A DNA stretch of 64,000 nt, taken from the NCBI RefSeq assembly GCF_902686445.1, contig NC_062216.1, positions 8,949,084 through 9,013,083 of the forward strand, written 5' to 3'. Below the pieces are notes generated by a model. The model made no database searches and was not told the DNA's origin. It saw only the letters and a program-made list of their open reading frames with translations. Below, piece after piece: positions 35,431 to 46,640 of this stretch. How positions within the stretch are numbered: the stretch's first letter is position 1; each line of letters begins with the position of its first letter. A program made the translations under genes and the position numbers. Origin of the DNA: Sciurus carolinensis. Taxonomy: Eukaryota > Chordata > Mammalia > Rodentia > Sciuridae.

Positions 35431-36654
35431 AAAACAGTCTTTTGATTCCTCTCTAATCATTGCTTTTTTTGGTCCCAGATTTCTAAGCTAAAAATCTCGG
35501 TTGAAAATAAATCCATTTCCTTAAGCCATCTGGTGGTTCTCACTTGTAACTACAACACCCACTAGTGGCCCATCACAGAAGCATCTGACCCGCCTGATGC
35601 ATGCATGTTCTGTCATTTTCTCATCTTGTCTTTTGCAAGATGTGTTATGATGAAGTGATACACAAGAAATGTGTAGGTATTAAAAACTCAAGAAAAATCT
35701 TTATGGTCCTCACTCAGGGCCATTTTAATATCAAGAGCCACACAGTTAAGGTTTGGATGATGGGGTAAAAGGAAAGATGAGTTTGTTATATTTATATAAT
35801 AAGGCAAGCCTTCTTGCACAGCCTTTAACATGCCAGGAGAGCCTTGACTTTGGAGCTATAAAACTAATCTGGGGAAGCTGTGTTCCCAGGGAAAGCAGAG
35901 CAAGTGTCAGAATAGATGTGTGGAAGTGGAGATGGCAAAACACGACAACATCTCTTTTCCCTGGACTAAACACCTGGGGATGGCTGATATTCCCTCCTGG
36001 GATATGCAACCTACCTAAAAATAAAAATAAAAATTATTTTTTAGTATCAGCTCATGAGATGATAAGGCTGTACGTATATTATAGAAGTTGATATCCTGCC
36101 TTCTGCAAAAGCCAAGAACATGCATATCTTTGTGTAATGCATCATCCTCAAGGTTATGAGACCTTAAGTTATGTCATAACTGGGGAGCCAGGAACCCCAG
36201 ATGCAGATCTAAGTTAGTCAAACACCACCTCTGCCCCAGCTCTTGGAAGAAAGGACAGCAAAGAGAACGCAGAGCCTGCCCACAAGGCTGAACATGAGCC
36301 CACCTGGACTCCACCCACTCCCCTGAACAGCAGAGTGTTACCGGACAAAGAAAGGAAAGAGGTCATTCTGCCTTGGAAGGGCAGGGAAGCTTCTGGAGAG
36401 GTCACGCAGTTTGAGTTGAAGGTGAAAGAGTGGATGGGCACTCATTCACTGGACAGAGCAGGGACGAGGTCATTCCACTTAATGAGGACACATACAAATG
36501 CACAGTGAGGTCAAACTGGTGACCTGCAGGTAATTCATTACGGTCAGAAAGGCCATTGTGAAGGGAAAGTGAGAGTTCAACTGGGTGCAGGGGTGGGGGT
36601 GTGAGTGGTATGTCCAGGGCATGAGCCTCTTGTGTTGCTGATAATGGGGCCACC

Positions 36655-37315
36655 AAGGGGTTTTTTAATGGGACAAAGATATAACCATTTCCTCTTTAGG
36701 AAGATGATTCTGGAATCAAGATGGGTATTAGGCTGAAAGGCCACATGGCAAAAACTAGAAGGCTTGTTAGGTAGTTGTTAATATATTCCAGGCAAGACAC
36801 TCAGAGGGGATTCAGATGAAGCCGGGGCAATAAAGATAAGGAAGCAGAGAAGAGATTTGAGAAATATCAAGCAGACAGAGTAAATAGATCTCTGTGACTT
36901 GGATATAAGAGGTTAGGTACAGGACTGGGAGTGCAGCTCAGTGATGAATCATTTTTCTGGCATGTGTGAAGCCCCAGGACAATCCCCAGCAACACAAAAA
37001 GAAAAAGAAAAGAGAGGGAGAGAGAGATTCGGTATTTAAGGAATTTAAGATGATTCCCAGATTTCTGGTCTATAAACCTGGAGTGGAGGGTTGGATTTAC
37101 CCAGTGCTTTTCTCTGAGGGAGAAACAACATAGTGACCAGTGAACAGAACTAGTTTGGTCTAGAAAGCGTTAATATCTGCATTCCTATGGGATGGTATTG
37201 ATGTTCTGCAGGCAGCAGAATTTTAGGTCTGAAATATTGCAGGAGATCAGGACAGAAGATGTAAATTTAGAACCATCAGAATCAATGCTATGGGAAAGGA
37301 AGCAATGGGTCTCCA
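36655..37315 (+). mobile_element. Ancient L2 fragment, interrupted twice
   Basis: The order 'gatgattcccagatttctgg', then 'ggatttacccagtg', then 'gatgtaaatttagaaccatcag' matches the L2 3' portion. An ID SINE sits at 36921-37027 and a solo LTR begins at 37316. It is old and diverged. Confidence 0.55.
36921..37027 (+). mobile_element. ID SINE, diverged
   Basis: 'aggactgggagtgcagctca' then a diverged B box and 'ccccagcaacac' followed by a mixed A/G tail. It is inserted in the L2 sequence. Confidence 0.75.
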
Positions 37316-37757
37316 TGTCGGGGTTTCCGGGACCCCCAGCCTTGGGCATGGTCAAGATGGCGCCTGACGCTGAGCCAAAAGCGGCCAGCTATACGGTAAA
37401 CAACCAGCGAATTCCAATGATTGGCTAGTTAATGATGTGACTAGAGCATGCCCCCCTCGTGTACCTATCCTATGCTTGCAGCTGTCCGCGTTTACCTCGT
37501 GTACTCTCCCCTGATTGGTTGAAGTGTATATAAGCCTGGTGGGTGGGAGAGTAGAGAGCGGAGGCTGAAGCTGAGCTGGAAGCTGGGAGTGCGCGGAAGC
37601 TGGGAGTAAGAAGAAGCTGAGAGAAGAGAAGCTGGGAGTGCGCAGAAGCTGGGAGTAAGAGAAGTGTAGGAGAGGGACTGTGCATAATAAACTTCCAAAG
37701 CTTCAGACATTTGTCGTGTCTCTCTCTGCGGCCAGAGGGAGCGCGATATCTCCAACA
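37316..37757 (+). mobile_element. ERVK (IAP-like) solo LTR
   Basis: Starts TGTCGGGGTTTCC and ends TCTCCAACA. U3 has a YY1-type AAGATGGCGCC (37354-37364) and CCAAT boxes (37414-37418, and inverted at 37420-37424 and 37513-37517). A TATA box TATATAAG is at 37527-37534. R/U5 holds GCATAATAAA (AATAAA at 37686-37691) and a CT-rich GTGTCTCTCTCTG end. A 32-bp unit built on 'gaagctgggagt' is repeated 49 bases apart (37579-37610 and 37628-37659). There is no internal region, so it is a solo LTR. The 6-bp flanks do not match (ends in 'ctcca' against 'tgttat'). Confidence 0.85.
37527..37534 (+). promoter_or_regulatory. TATA box of the ERVK solo LTR
   Basis: TATATAAG lies 10 bases after an inverted CCAAT box and about 150 bases before the AATAAA, the expected spacing for an LTR promoter. 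Whether it is active is unknown. Confidence 0.6.
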
Positions 37758-38865
37758 TGTTATGACACCCATATTCACAGCAGATGTATTAAATAAATGA
37801 CAAGAAATAAATATGTATTCATTCCTGTGTATACCTAAGAATATTCAGATAACCTGGCAAGAAGGAGCTGGCCTAGCATTTTCTGCAGATCCTAGAAATG
37901 AGATTGGAGTGGGAAGTGTGGGAGGCCCAAAGAGAGTGTAGATCTGGCATCACAAAGATATTATGGACACTTCTAAAAATAAGTGTGTCCACCAAGAGTG
38001 TGTCTGGCAGCAGGAACATCCTACAGCTGAAGCCACAGTGCTGCATCATCTTTGTCCTTATCTTCTGAGCACTGAGCCCTGGACCCAGACAGCACTGGGA
38101 GTGACATGTGAGAAGGACAAGGGAGACTGCAGGTATGGAGCTGGAAAAACATAGTGCCTTCCAACTGGGTGGAAATCCCAGTCAAAGTCACCCTGAGGAA
38201 TACCACCATTATTCACCAGCTGAAACTTTAAATTAAAAGGTTATCTAATTCTTGAGGATGGGAATTGTTCCCTTTTCCATCAATAAGTCAATTTTTCCCT
38301 CTCATCTTCCATCTTATTATATTTTAGAAGAAGCTCATTCCAGTTAATATGAAAATGAGAATCCAGAAATTATGAAGGAGCTCCAGTGATTCACTGAATC
38401 TGTTACTCTAGGTATCAATAATACACTTATTTTCCTGTCATTCGAATGCTCTCAGTACCCCATCTGCTCTTGGAACCAATTTGAACATGCTAACATTATG
38501 AAGAATATACTAATGGAAAGATTCTGAGCTCCTCTATGAGTACTAAAAGTTACATGCTACCTTCAGGGGATCAGTAGGAATTATCTACAAGGAAGGAATG
38601 TGCCCACACAAGAATAGCATTGGAATGAGCCTTACCCTTATGGGGAAAAAATCCCAGCCCAACAAGAAATCAGCTGTGGTTGAGATGTCCAGAGTGAGAG
38701 CAAACACGCCTCCTGCCCACACCACTGCCCAGTTATCACTGTCGTTACCAGACTCCAGCTGGGAGGATGAACAAAATCAGAGTTCCCAAACAGAACCAAG
38801 TTCTTTTCATAAAATGTTGGACATCTAATGAGGTAAGCATTCCTTTGTTAAAAGTGTTTTGGTTC
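37758..38865. other. Unassigned stretch
   Basis: No repeat family or gene was recognised. The frames are short and lack motifs. Confidence 0.4.
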
Positions 38866-38879
38866 TTCCCTGTTCATTC

Positions 38880-39003
38880 CTTTTTTTCTTTTTTCTTTTC
38901 CTTTGGAATGCATTGATGTTATACATAATAGCAAGGTTCATTTTGACATATTCATAAATGCATATAAAATACTTTTCTCCATTTCAATCCCCAGTACGAC
39001 CTG
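38880..39003 (-). mobile_element. Short L1 3'UTR insertion, antisense
   Basis: A T-rich start then 'aatgcattgatgttatacat', matching the inverted end of the L1 3'UTR at 19520-19600. It is flanked by 'ttccctgttcattc' (about 38866-38879) and 'ttccctgttcactc' (about 39004-39017). It is a very short 5'-truncated copy. Confidence 0.75.
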
Positions 39004-39483
39004 TTCCCTGTTCACTCTTGTTGATAGATTTCGGATGAGATTGTTGAATTCCCCCCAAAATCCTTTGGGGTTTTGATTGGAATTATTTTATACCTATGTC
39101 ATAAACTGGAGAAAATAAATGGCTGCAGACTTCCTACACATGAATTTGATGTCTCTCACTTAAGTCTTCTTCTTCTAGCTTTAGTAGATCTTGGCATTTT
39201 CTTTATGCAGGTCTACATATTTCAATGAAGTTTAGTCATTGTTATTTTACAACAGCTTCTTGCACTTAGAATGTGTCTGTTCAACAGTGCAAGCCAAAGC
39301 ACTGAATTTACCAGGACCCTTAAGAAATATAAATATTCCATTATGGAATTTTAATAAATCATGGAAAACATAGTAGTCATCATATGTCATAAATAAATGG
39401 CTCATTTTATAAATTGTATTTTGATTGCTTTATGGAAACATCTACAAAATCATATTGTAACCACAGAAAATGTGGGTGTTTTG

Positions 39484-39714
39484 TTTTGTTTTGTTTGCAA
39501 TGCCAGAGATTGAATCCAGGTTGCTCTACCACTGCTACAGCCTCAGCCCTTTTTGGTTTAGTTTGTTTGTTTGTTTGTTTGTTTGTTTTGTTGTTTTGTT
39601 TTGTTTTGAGTCAGGGTCTTGCTAAGTTGCTGAGACTGGCCTCAAACTCAAGATCCTCCTGCCTTGACCTCCTGAATTGCTGGGATTACATGCATGCATC
39701 ACTATGCCTGGTGC
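39484..39714 (-). mobile_element. B1-dID dimeric SINE, antisense, with GTTT linker expansion
   Basis: The inverted ID half (39497-39550) and inverted B1 half (39612-39712) are separated by an expanded GTTT array (39559-39609). That array corresponds to the A-rich linker of the dimer. The flanks 'aatgtgggtgttttg' and 'aatgtggttttt' are a diverged TSD. Confidence 0.85.
39559..39609 (+). repeat. (GTTT)n microsatellite
   Basis: About a dozen units with a few TTG and TTTTG variants, grown from the A-rich linker of the surrounding antisense B1-dID. Confidence 0.9.
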
Positions 39715-40399
39715 AATGTGGTTTTTGAAGGGCACAGCCTGTGAGATTAATTTAATTTCTTTCTAAAGCAAGATAGCTGGCTTTTAGATAAGGGCAAAGA
39801 ATTATATGTGAAATATTTGGATTTTAAGAAATCTTTATTCTAATGAATATGATTCTACCACAAATAATATAGTGAACACAATTTGCTACTGGCTACATTG
39901 TTGGTGACAGAATACTTGAATTGAGGCCGTTGTTCCAACTCCATGTTTATTTTGAGTAAGTTAAAAGAAAACTAGCCTTTATGACAAACATAAATCTTCT
40001 TGGAGAACTCAAATCGCTTTCTTTCTTTCTTTTTTTTTTTTTTTAAGAAGCACTGTTGATCCTGGATAAAAAGTAGTTGATGTCTCTCAGTCTGTTAGCT
40101 TGAAAAATATTTGCCTAAATTCCCAATGTACATCCATACAATCTTTGATAGTGGACAACATGGCCAGATCATTTGAGAATGAAGAAGAAACTGTGTCTGC
40201 ATAACTTCATGATCCCACACATTCACTATTCTTATTCCTAGCAGGTAATTTAGTTTCTTTAACACCTGGAAGACAAAATCGAAAAGAGATGGTGAAGGAT
40301 GGGGACAGGGAGGATTGTTCATGGATAGGCACCAAAACCCTCACACAAACTCATCCTTCCTCTAGTTTTGAGTCTGAAGAGATAACCATGGTAAGAAGT

Positions 40400-40565
40400 G
40401 AGAGAAACTAATGAGGATGTAGAACAGCTGGAAATCATTGTATGTTGTTGGCAGGGATAAAAAATAGCACAACCACTTTGGAAAAGAATTTGCAAGCATC
40501 TCACAGAGTTAAACATACACTTACCTTCCCACCCAACCATCCTGTTCCTAGGATTGATTAGATAA
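40400..40565 (+). mobile_element. Ancient L1 (L1M-type) fragment
   Basis: 'gaggatgtagaacagctgga', 'tgttgttggcagggataaaa' and 'caaccactttggaaaagaat' match the L1 region around the zinc knuckle. It is old. Confidence 0.65.
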
Positions 40566-40774
40566 TTTGTGTGCCCAGCATAAGAGGAGAATGTGGGCCC
40601 CCTTTTCAAAATTATTAAGAATTTTAGGACAGCAATATTAAACCAAGTATGGGCCTTCCTAAGTGTGGGGCCCTGTGTAGCTGCACACATTGCACACTTG
40701 TGATGAACTCCAACCCATGTTTACCCAACAGAAATGAAGACACATTGCACACTAAGATGTGCACATGAGTATAC

Positions 40775-42142
40775 ATGTGTTCTGAATGCCTGTGTCCCCA
40801 AAACTCATACTTTGAACTCCTAACCTCCCAAGGCAACAGCTTTGGTGGGCCTTTGGCAGGTGATCAGGTCTTAAGGGGGAGCCCTCATGAGCAGGTCTAG
40901 TGCCTGTATGAAAGGGGCTTAAGGTAGCCTCTCCCACCCTGCCCCGACACTTGGAGGTTAGTGGCTCTGCACCCAGCACAGGCTCAGACTGCAAGCAACT
41001 TCATGGGCAAAACAATTTCAAGACTCTACTCCCTGTAGGTGTGCCATGGGTTGTGGTGGCCTCTCTTCCAGAAGGCACAGGCAGTAAGCCTTGGCAGCCT
41101 CAGTGCAGGACCATCGCCATCAGAGCACACAGACTGCACAATACATGGGGATATGGCTGCTCTGTCCAGATTTCCAAAGATGGCACCACCTGGAGCCTCA
41201 GGTGTACCTAGGCAAAGGGTCACTGTGAAGGCAGACTCACCAGAGACCCTGCTAGGGTAGTGCCCTGGGTAGCTGTGAGGGCCAGGTTGCCTCTGCAACC
41301 TCAGAATGTAGAACCACTAGCATGCAGTTCCAGTACAGGGGAGTTGTGGGCAGGTGTCTGAACCCTGAGAGCTGCACTGGGGACTGAGCCCAGTCCAGCT
41401 GTGGAGGCAGGCCTCACAGGGTCTTGGGGGCCCAACCCTGCCCAGCAGAGCTGCAAAGGTGGGACCTCCACCCCAGTTGGCCTGGGAGAGCACAGTCTCA
41501 AATCAAAGATCATTCTTGAGCCTTGAGGTTTTGGACTTGCTTGAAACATGCTGCCCTATTCTTCCCTATTTCTCTCTATGGAATTGGAACGGTGGGTCTT
41601 GCACCTGTCCCACCATTGTAGTTGGAAATTCTGATTTCACAGGTTGACAGGTAAAGGGTAATTTACCTCAAAATGAATTGTACCTTGAGTCTGATCCATA
41701 GCTCTCTTCGGAGATATTTAGGCAAGACTCTGAACTTTAGACTTTTGAATGGTGCTGGAATAATTCAAGATTTGGGGAACTTTTGAGATGAGATGAATGT
41801 ATTTTACCTGTGAGGACATGAACTTTGAGAGGCCATGGGAGAGGGCCTCACTCTGAATGTTCACATGCCCTGGAAATGCATAAGTTGGAACTCAATCCCC
41901 CAAGTGATGGTACTAGGAGGTGGGACCTTTGGGAAGTGGTTAGGTCATGGGTTAGAGTGCTTAAGAATGGGATTAGTGCCCTTTTGAAAGAGGCCCCAGA
42001 GAACTTTCTGTCCCTTTCCATCATGTGAGGACACAGCAAGAAGGTGCCATCTATTAATCAGATAGTAGACCCTCACCAGAAACTGAATCTGCCAGCATCT
42101 TAAACTTGGACTTCCATTCTATGGGATTTTGTTATATTAACC
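40775..42142 (+). mobile_element. MaLR element with 5' LTR, internal region and 3' LTR
   Basis: The 5' LTR (about 40775-41000) starts near TGTGTTCTGAATGCCTGTGT and has 'ggtgggcctttggcaggtga'. The 3' LTR (about 41850-42142) has the equivalent 'ggtgggacctttgggaagtg', 'aagaatgggattagtgccct' and 'atgtgaggacacagcaagaag'. Between them, about 41000-41850 ends with 'tgaggacatgaactttgaga', matching the end of THE1/MST internal sequence. The internal part has no long open frame, so any gag-like coding is lost. The 3' LTR end is cut by the antisense LTR that begins at about 42143. Confidence 0.75.
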
Positions 42143-42530
42143 TGTACAAGTGAGCTTTCCATTCCTGTGACAAAATACCTGAGAAAATCAACTTAAGGAA
42201 GGAAATATTTAATTTAGCTCCCAGTTTCAAAGGTTTCAATTCCTAGCTGGCTATCTCCATTGCTTTTAGACCTATAGTAAGGCAGAATATCCTGGTGCAA
42301 AGCACATGGTAGAGCAAAACTGTTCAGTTCATGGTGGCCAGGAAGTAAAGAGAGAGGGAGAAAAAGGATTCAGGGACAAAGCACATGGCTCATGGGCATG
42401 TGCTCAGTGACCCACCTCTTCCAATTGCTACCTCCTAGAGTGTCCACCACCTCCCAAATAGCACCACAAACTGGGATCCAAGCTTTCACCACACGAGCTT
42501 TTGGGGTTGTTCCAGATCCAAACTCTTACA
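42143..42530 (-). mobile_element. MaLR solo LTR, antisense
   Basis: Inverted MaLR: on the plus strand 'tgacaaaatacctgagaaaa' near the left end and 'acgagcttttggggttgttcc' near the right end ('tccaaactcttaca'). It is placed at the end of the plus-strand MaLR, which it probably interrupts. No TSD was found. Confidence 0.75.
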
Positions 42531-42935
42531 CAATACAAAAAGACTAAGATAATCTATATATCTGCACTACTCATGATAACCAAAAACTGGGAACAACCCA
42601 AATATCCATCAACTGATAAATGGATAAATACACTATGGTACATCCATAAAATGGGACTTCTCTGCAATAAAAAGGAACGAAGTACCAAATCATACAACAT
42701 GAATGGTCCCAAAAGCTATCTACTTAATAAAACAAGACTAAACTCTGCTGATTACAATTACATGAAGTTCTAGAAAAAGTAAACTATGACGGAAAACAGA
42801 TCAGTGACTGTCTCAGGCTAGGGATTGAGGAAGGGACAGGAGGGACAAAGATACAGGAGGAAACAATTTTGGGTATTAAAAATGCTCTGTGTATTAGAGG
42901 AACGTTATTATAGGTAAATTATACTTCACTAAAAA
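42531..42935 (+). mobile_element. Ancient L1 3' end
   Basis: 'aataaccaaaaactgggaac'-like sequence then 'aaatatccatcaactgataa' and 'ggataaatacactatggtac'. The 3'UTR continues to 'ttatacttcactaaaaaata'. It is an old L1M-type copy. Confidence 0.75.
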
Positions 42936-43687
42936 ATAAATGGCAACTAAAGTTGAATGGACATGTGTAGAGTCAAGTATAAGTCTCTTTAAAACACTTA
43001 AAAATATACTACGTATTATTATGTTGCATAACAAAAGTGATATTCGTGAAAATATTGGTGAGTATGATTTTTTCCAGTCAGTCTACATTTTAATAATTGC
43101 CATCTTCTTCTTCTATGGCAATACCTTGGGCATCAACTTGAGAACATTTTCTCATGTGAGGTGCAGACTTTTGTGCCTACATGGCATCTCTCCAAGATGT
43201 TCACACTGAGGCTCTATCTACACCTACCTGGGCATCCCTACTGAGATGTCCATAACAGCATAGTTGGCTGCTCTATGCCTCCTATCTATGGGTAGACAGG
43301 GTTTGGGGCAGCAGAAACGTGAGACCAGGAGGCTGCATGGGTAGCTCCCCCAGAAACTGCAGGTACCGTATCGGGCTTCAGTGGCACAGGGAAGGAGGTG
43401 CACCTCCAGAAAAGGTTGTCCAAGTTCTCAAAATCAGAGTGCCTAAAGATGTTGAAAAACAAGGAGATCTGGCCCTGAGTTCATACGGGAACAGGGACTG
43501 GGGCAAGGGAGGTCTTGGAGGGGTGGGTTGCCCAAGCATCCCAAGCCCAAGTAAGATGGGCTTCAGATCCTAGCACTGCAGCACCTGCCCCCTGACCACC
43601 AGCAGCAGATGTCTGGCCTCCGAGCCACCAAAGGTGCAGCAGCTCACAGCCTCTTCTGAGAGGAACACAGGTGGCTGGAGACAACCT

Positions 43688-44009
43688 GCTATGGTTCGAA
43701 TGTTCGTCCCCTCCAAATCATGTTGAATGAGTTGCTGTTGTGGTGGTATTAGGAGGCGTGGCCTCTTGGAGGTATTTGGACCATGCCCTCATGGGTGAAA
43801 TCAAGCCATTGCCTATGGGTGAGTTTGGCCCACATTTGCCTCTTTTGTCCTTTTACCTTCCACCACGCAGTGATGCACAAGAAGGCTCTTGCCAGATGCC
43901 TCTACCTTGATCTTAGACTCCAGAACTGGGAGTTGACAAAATTTTTGTTCACTATAATTTTCTCAGTCTGTGGTCTTCTGTTACAGCAACACAAGACAAA
44001 CTGATATGC
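43688..44009 (+). mobile_element. MaLR (MST/MLT1-type) solo LTR
   Basis: Starts TGCTATGGTTCGAATGTTCG and includes 'aggaggcgtggcctcttgga', 'tttggaccatgccctcatgg' and a 3' 'caacacaagacaaactgata'. Good length and order for a MaLR LTR. No clean TSD. Confidence 0.8.
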
Positions 44010-44312
44010 AATCTACCTCACCTAGAACCTGGTGTCCCAGTAGACTGAAGTCATGTGTAACTGCAGGCTTTTCTGATGATCATCAAAGTGTGGTTTAGAA
44101 ATAATGGCAAATCCCTGAATTAAAATAAATGGCACTCATGTTTGCTTGTGGATGCTTTAAATTCCTTCAAAAGAAGACACACTGCATTTTACTTTCAAAT
44201 GTCTGGAATGGATGATAAATTAAGTGAAATTCTTTCCTCCTGAAGAATGATCAGCAATTATAAATGACTCTTCCTGGTTCCAACCAGAGGATACTGAAGA
44301 GGAGGTACAAAA

Positions 44313-44313
<1 letters not shown>

Positions 44314-44350
<37 letters not shown>
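44314..44350 (+). repeat. (TG)n microsatellite
   Basis: About 18 uninterrupted TG units. Confidence 0.97.
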
Positions 44351-44352
<2 letters not shown>

Positions 44353-44404
44353 TGGGAGCAGAAAGAGTTAAAGTTGGGAGACAAACTTCATAAATGTTTA
44401 ATCC

Positions 44405-44584
44405 CATAAAAGTATAATCCCAGTCACTTGGGAAGCTGAGGCAGGAGAATCCAAAGTTCAAAGTCAGCCTCAATAACTTAGCAAGAACCTATCTCAAAAT
44501 AAAATATAAAAAGGGCTGGGAATGTGGCTCAGTGATAACATCCTTGTGTTCAATCCCTGGTACAAAAAAGAAAAAAAAAAAAAG
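44405..44584 (+). mobile_element. B1-dID SINE, 5'-truncated
   Basis: B1 part 'taatcccagtcacttgggaa' and 'gctgaggcaggagaatcc', linker, then ID part 'gggctgggaatgtggctcag' with a poly-A end (44571-44584). Confidence 0.85.
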
Positions 44585-45086
44585 GTGAGCACAATTTGCC
44601 TTTCACTAGACTACATGGTACAATAATTTCACTGTGCTCACAGAGGCCTGGCTCAGATATGGTGACAGAGCCCACAATGCCTCTCAGGCAGTGAGCAAAG
44701 CCTGGGAACCACAACCATCTCAGTTCACTGATGCCCATGGATCCAAGAGTGAGGTAGAATCCAAAGTCCTCCCCTCTCCACCTCCATGCTCTTTTCACCC
44801 CACGGCACGATGGATCCCAATAGTACTTGCTTAGGGTACCGTCCCCCAAGGAAAAGATGACAGTGCAGACTTCAACAATAGAGTGCATTTGAAGAGGTCT
44901 TGAGAGACTGCTCAGTGGCTCTCCAGGGGCTGTGCAACCTCAGGAGAGGCCTCATCTCTTCTGAAGAGCACATAACCCCACAAGCCCCCTCCTTCTTCAC
45001 CTACCAAACTCCAGGATTAGCCAACACACTCCTTTCCTTAAAAAGTGGGAGAAACAGAACGGTTTCAGTTTCTCCCTCAAGGGTTT

Positions 45087-45485
45087 GTGTGTTAAAAGTT
45101 TGGTTCTCAGTATGGCAACATGGTAGGTGGTAGAATCTCTAAGAGGTGGGGATTAGAGCAAGGCAAGTAGGACATTGGATATGATGCCCATGGAAAAGAA
45201 TAACAGAGTTCTCATGGGATACCAGTCCATTCCCATGAGAAACATTGTTATAAAAGAGCAAGACTGGCCCCTCCTCACCATCTGACTTCCTGTTTTGCCA
45301 AGGGATCCTTCCTCATGGGGGATCCTGAAGCCATCTACCAAGAGTATCTCACCAGATACTAAACTAGAGGGACTGCCCAATTTGGATGTTCAACTTCCAA
45401 AACCATGAGCTAAGTAAACCCCTTCTCTGTTTATATTGCCCAGCCTCAGATATTTTCTTATAGCAATGGAAAACAGACTAGTAGA
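45087..45485 (+). mobile_element. MaLR LTR
   Basis: 'gtgtgttaaaagtttggttc' near the 5' end, 'cctcaccatctgacttcctg' inside, a 'ctaagtaaaccccttctctg' polyadenylation region and the end 'atggaaaacagactagta'. This matches MaLR order. Confidence 0.75.
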
Positions 45486-45494
45486 GAATCGAAT

Positions 45495-45610
45495 ACTAGT
45501 TGGGCACTTATAATCTGCCAAGAAGGCCTTTACATAAGTTTTTATCATTTGCTCTCACAGTAACTCTGCAATGTAGGTATTATTAGCCCCATTCACCAGT
45601 GTGCCCACTT
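45495..45610 (-). mobile_element. MIR fragment, antisense
   Basis: 'cctttacataagtttttatc' followed by 'cagtaactctgcaatgtagg' and 'tattattagccccattcacc' is the inverted MIR 3' half. Confidence 0.65.
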
Positions 45611-45686
45611 CCTCCAAACATGGGAATGTAAGCTTCCAGTGTCTACAAATGTGGGCTTTTGAAAGCAAAAGCACACAGAAGCTGGG

Positions 45687-46119
45687 TGTCTTAGTCAGCT
45701 ATTTCACTGCTGTGACTAAAAGTTCTAATCAGAACAATTTTAAAGGAGGAAAAGTTTATTTGAAGGCCCATAATTTCAGAGGTCTCCATCTAGACAGCCA
45801 GCTCCATTCCTCAGGGATAGAGGTGAGGCTGAATGTCATGATGGAAGAGTGTGGCAGAGGGAAGCAGCTCACATCATCAGGAAACAGAGAGAGTCTCCAC
45901 TCCCGAGATAAAAAATTTATATCCCATAGCCACACCCCCAATTAACCACTTCCTCCAGCCACATCCCCCCTGCATCCCATTACCCCTCAGTTAATCCCAT
46001 CAGGGATTAATTCACTGATTAGATTAAGACTCTCAAAAGTCAATCATTTCTCCGCTGAACCTTCTTGCATTGTCTCACACGTGAGCTTTTGGGGGACACC
46101 TCACATCCAAACGGTAACA
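45687..46119 (-). mobile_element. MaLR solo LTR, antisense, with 5-bp TSD
   Basis: On the plus strand it runs from TGTCTTAGTCAGC to AAACGGTAACA. The reverse strand begins TGTTACCGTTTGGATGTGAG with GTGTCCCCCAAAAGC, the same family as 1929-2363. Perfect 5-bp duplications 'ctggg' (45682-45686 and 46120-46124) are what ERVL/MaLR integration leaves. Confidence 0.92.
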
Positions 46120-46224
46120 CTGGGTAAGAAATGCAGACAGGGAAGGGGAGAGCAGGGAGGTAGAGAAGACCTCCCATTTGTACATTTGTCTGATCTTGCC
46201 ACCATGGCTTGTGTTTCCTAAAGT

Positions 46225-46640
46225 GATATGTGGTAGTCCTAATCCCCAAGGGCTCAGAATATGATCTTTGGAAATAAGTTTTCTGCAGATATGATTAGTT
46301 AACATGAGGTCATACTAGAGTAGGGTGAGCCTCTTAACCAATATGACTGGTGGCCTCAGAGGAAGATGATGCGAAGACAAAGGGAGACATTCATGTGAAG
46401 ATGAAGGCAGTGATCGGGATAATACAGCTGCAAATCAAGGAGTGCTGAGGATTGCCACCCCCATTTCAAGTAAGAGAGAGGCAAGAGGGATCCTAACAAA
46501 GTCTCAGGGGAGTAATGCCCTGCTGACACCTTGAATTTGGACTTCCAGCCTTCAGAACTGTGAGAGAAACCCTTTCTGCTATTTTAAGCCATGCAGTCTG
46601 TGGTAATTTGTGATGGCAACCCTGGGGAACCAAACACTCT
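46225..46640 (+). mobile_element. MLT1-type MaLR LTR
   Basis: 'aatccccaagggctcagaat', 'gatcctaacaaagtctcagg', 'gacttccagccttcagaact' and 'gtgagagaaaccctttctgc' are in MLT1 order. It is old. Confidence 0.75.
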
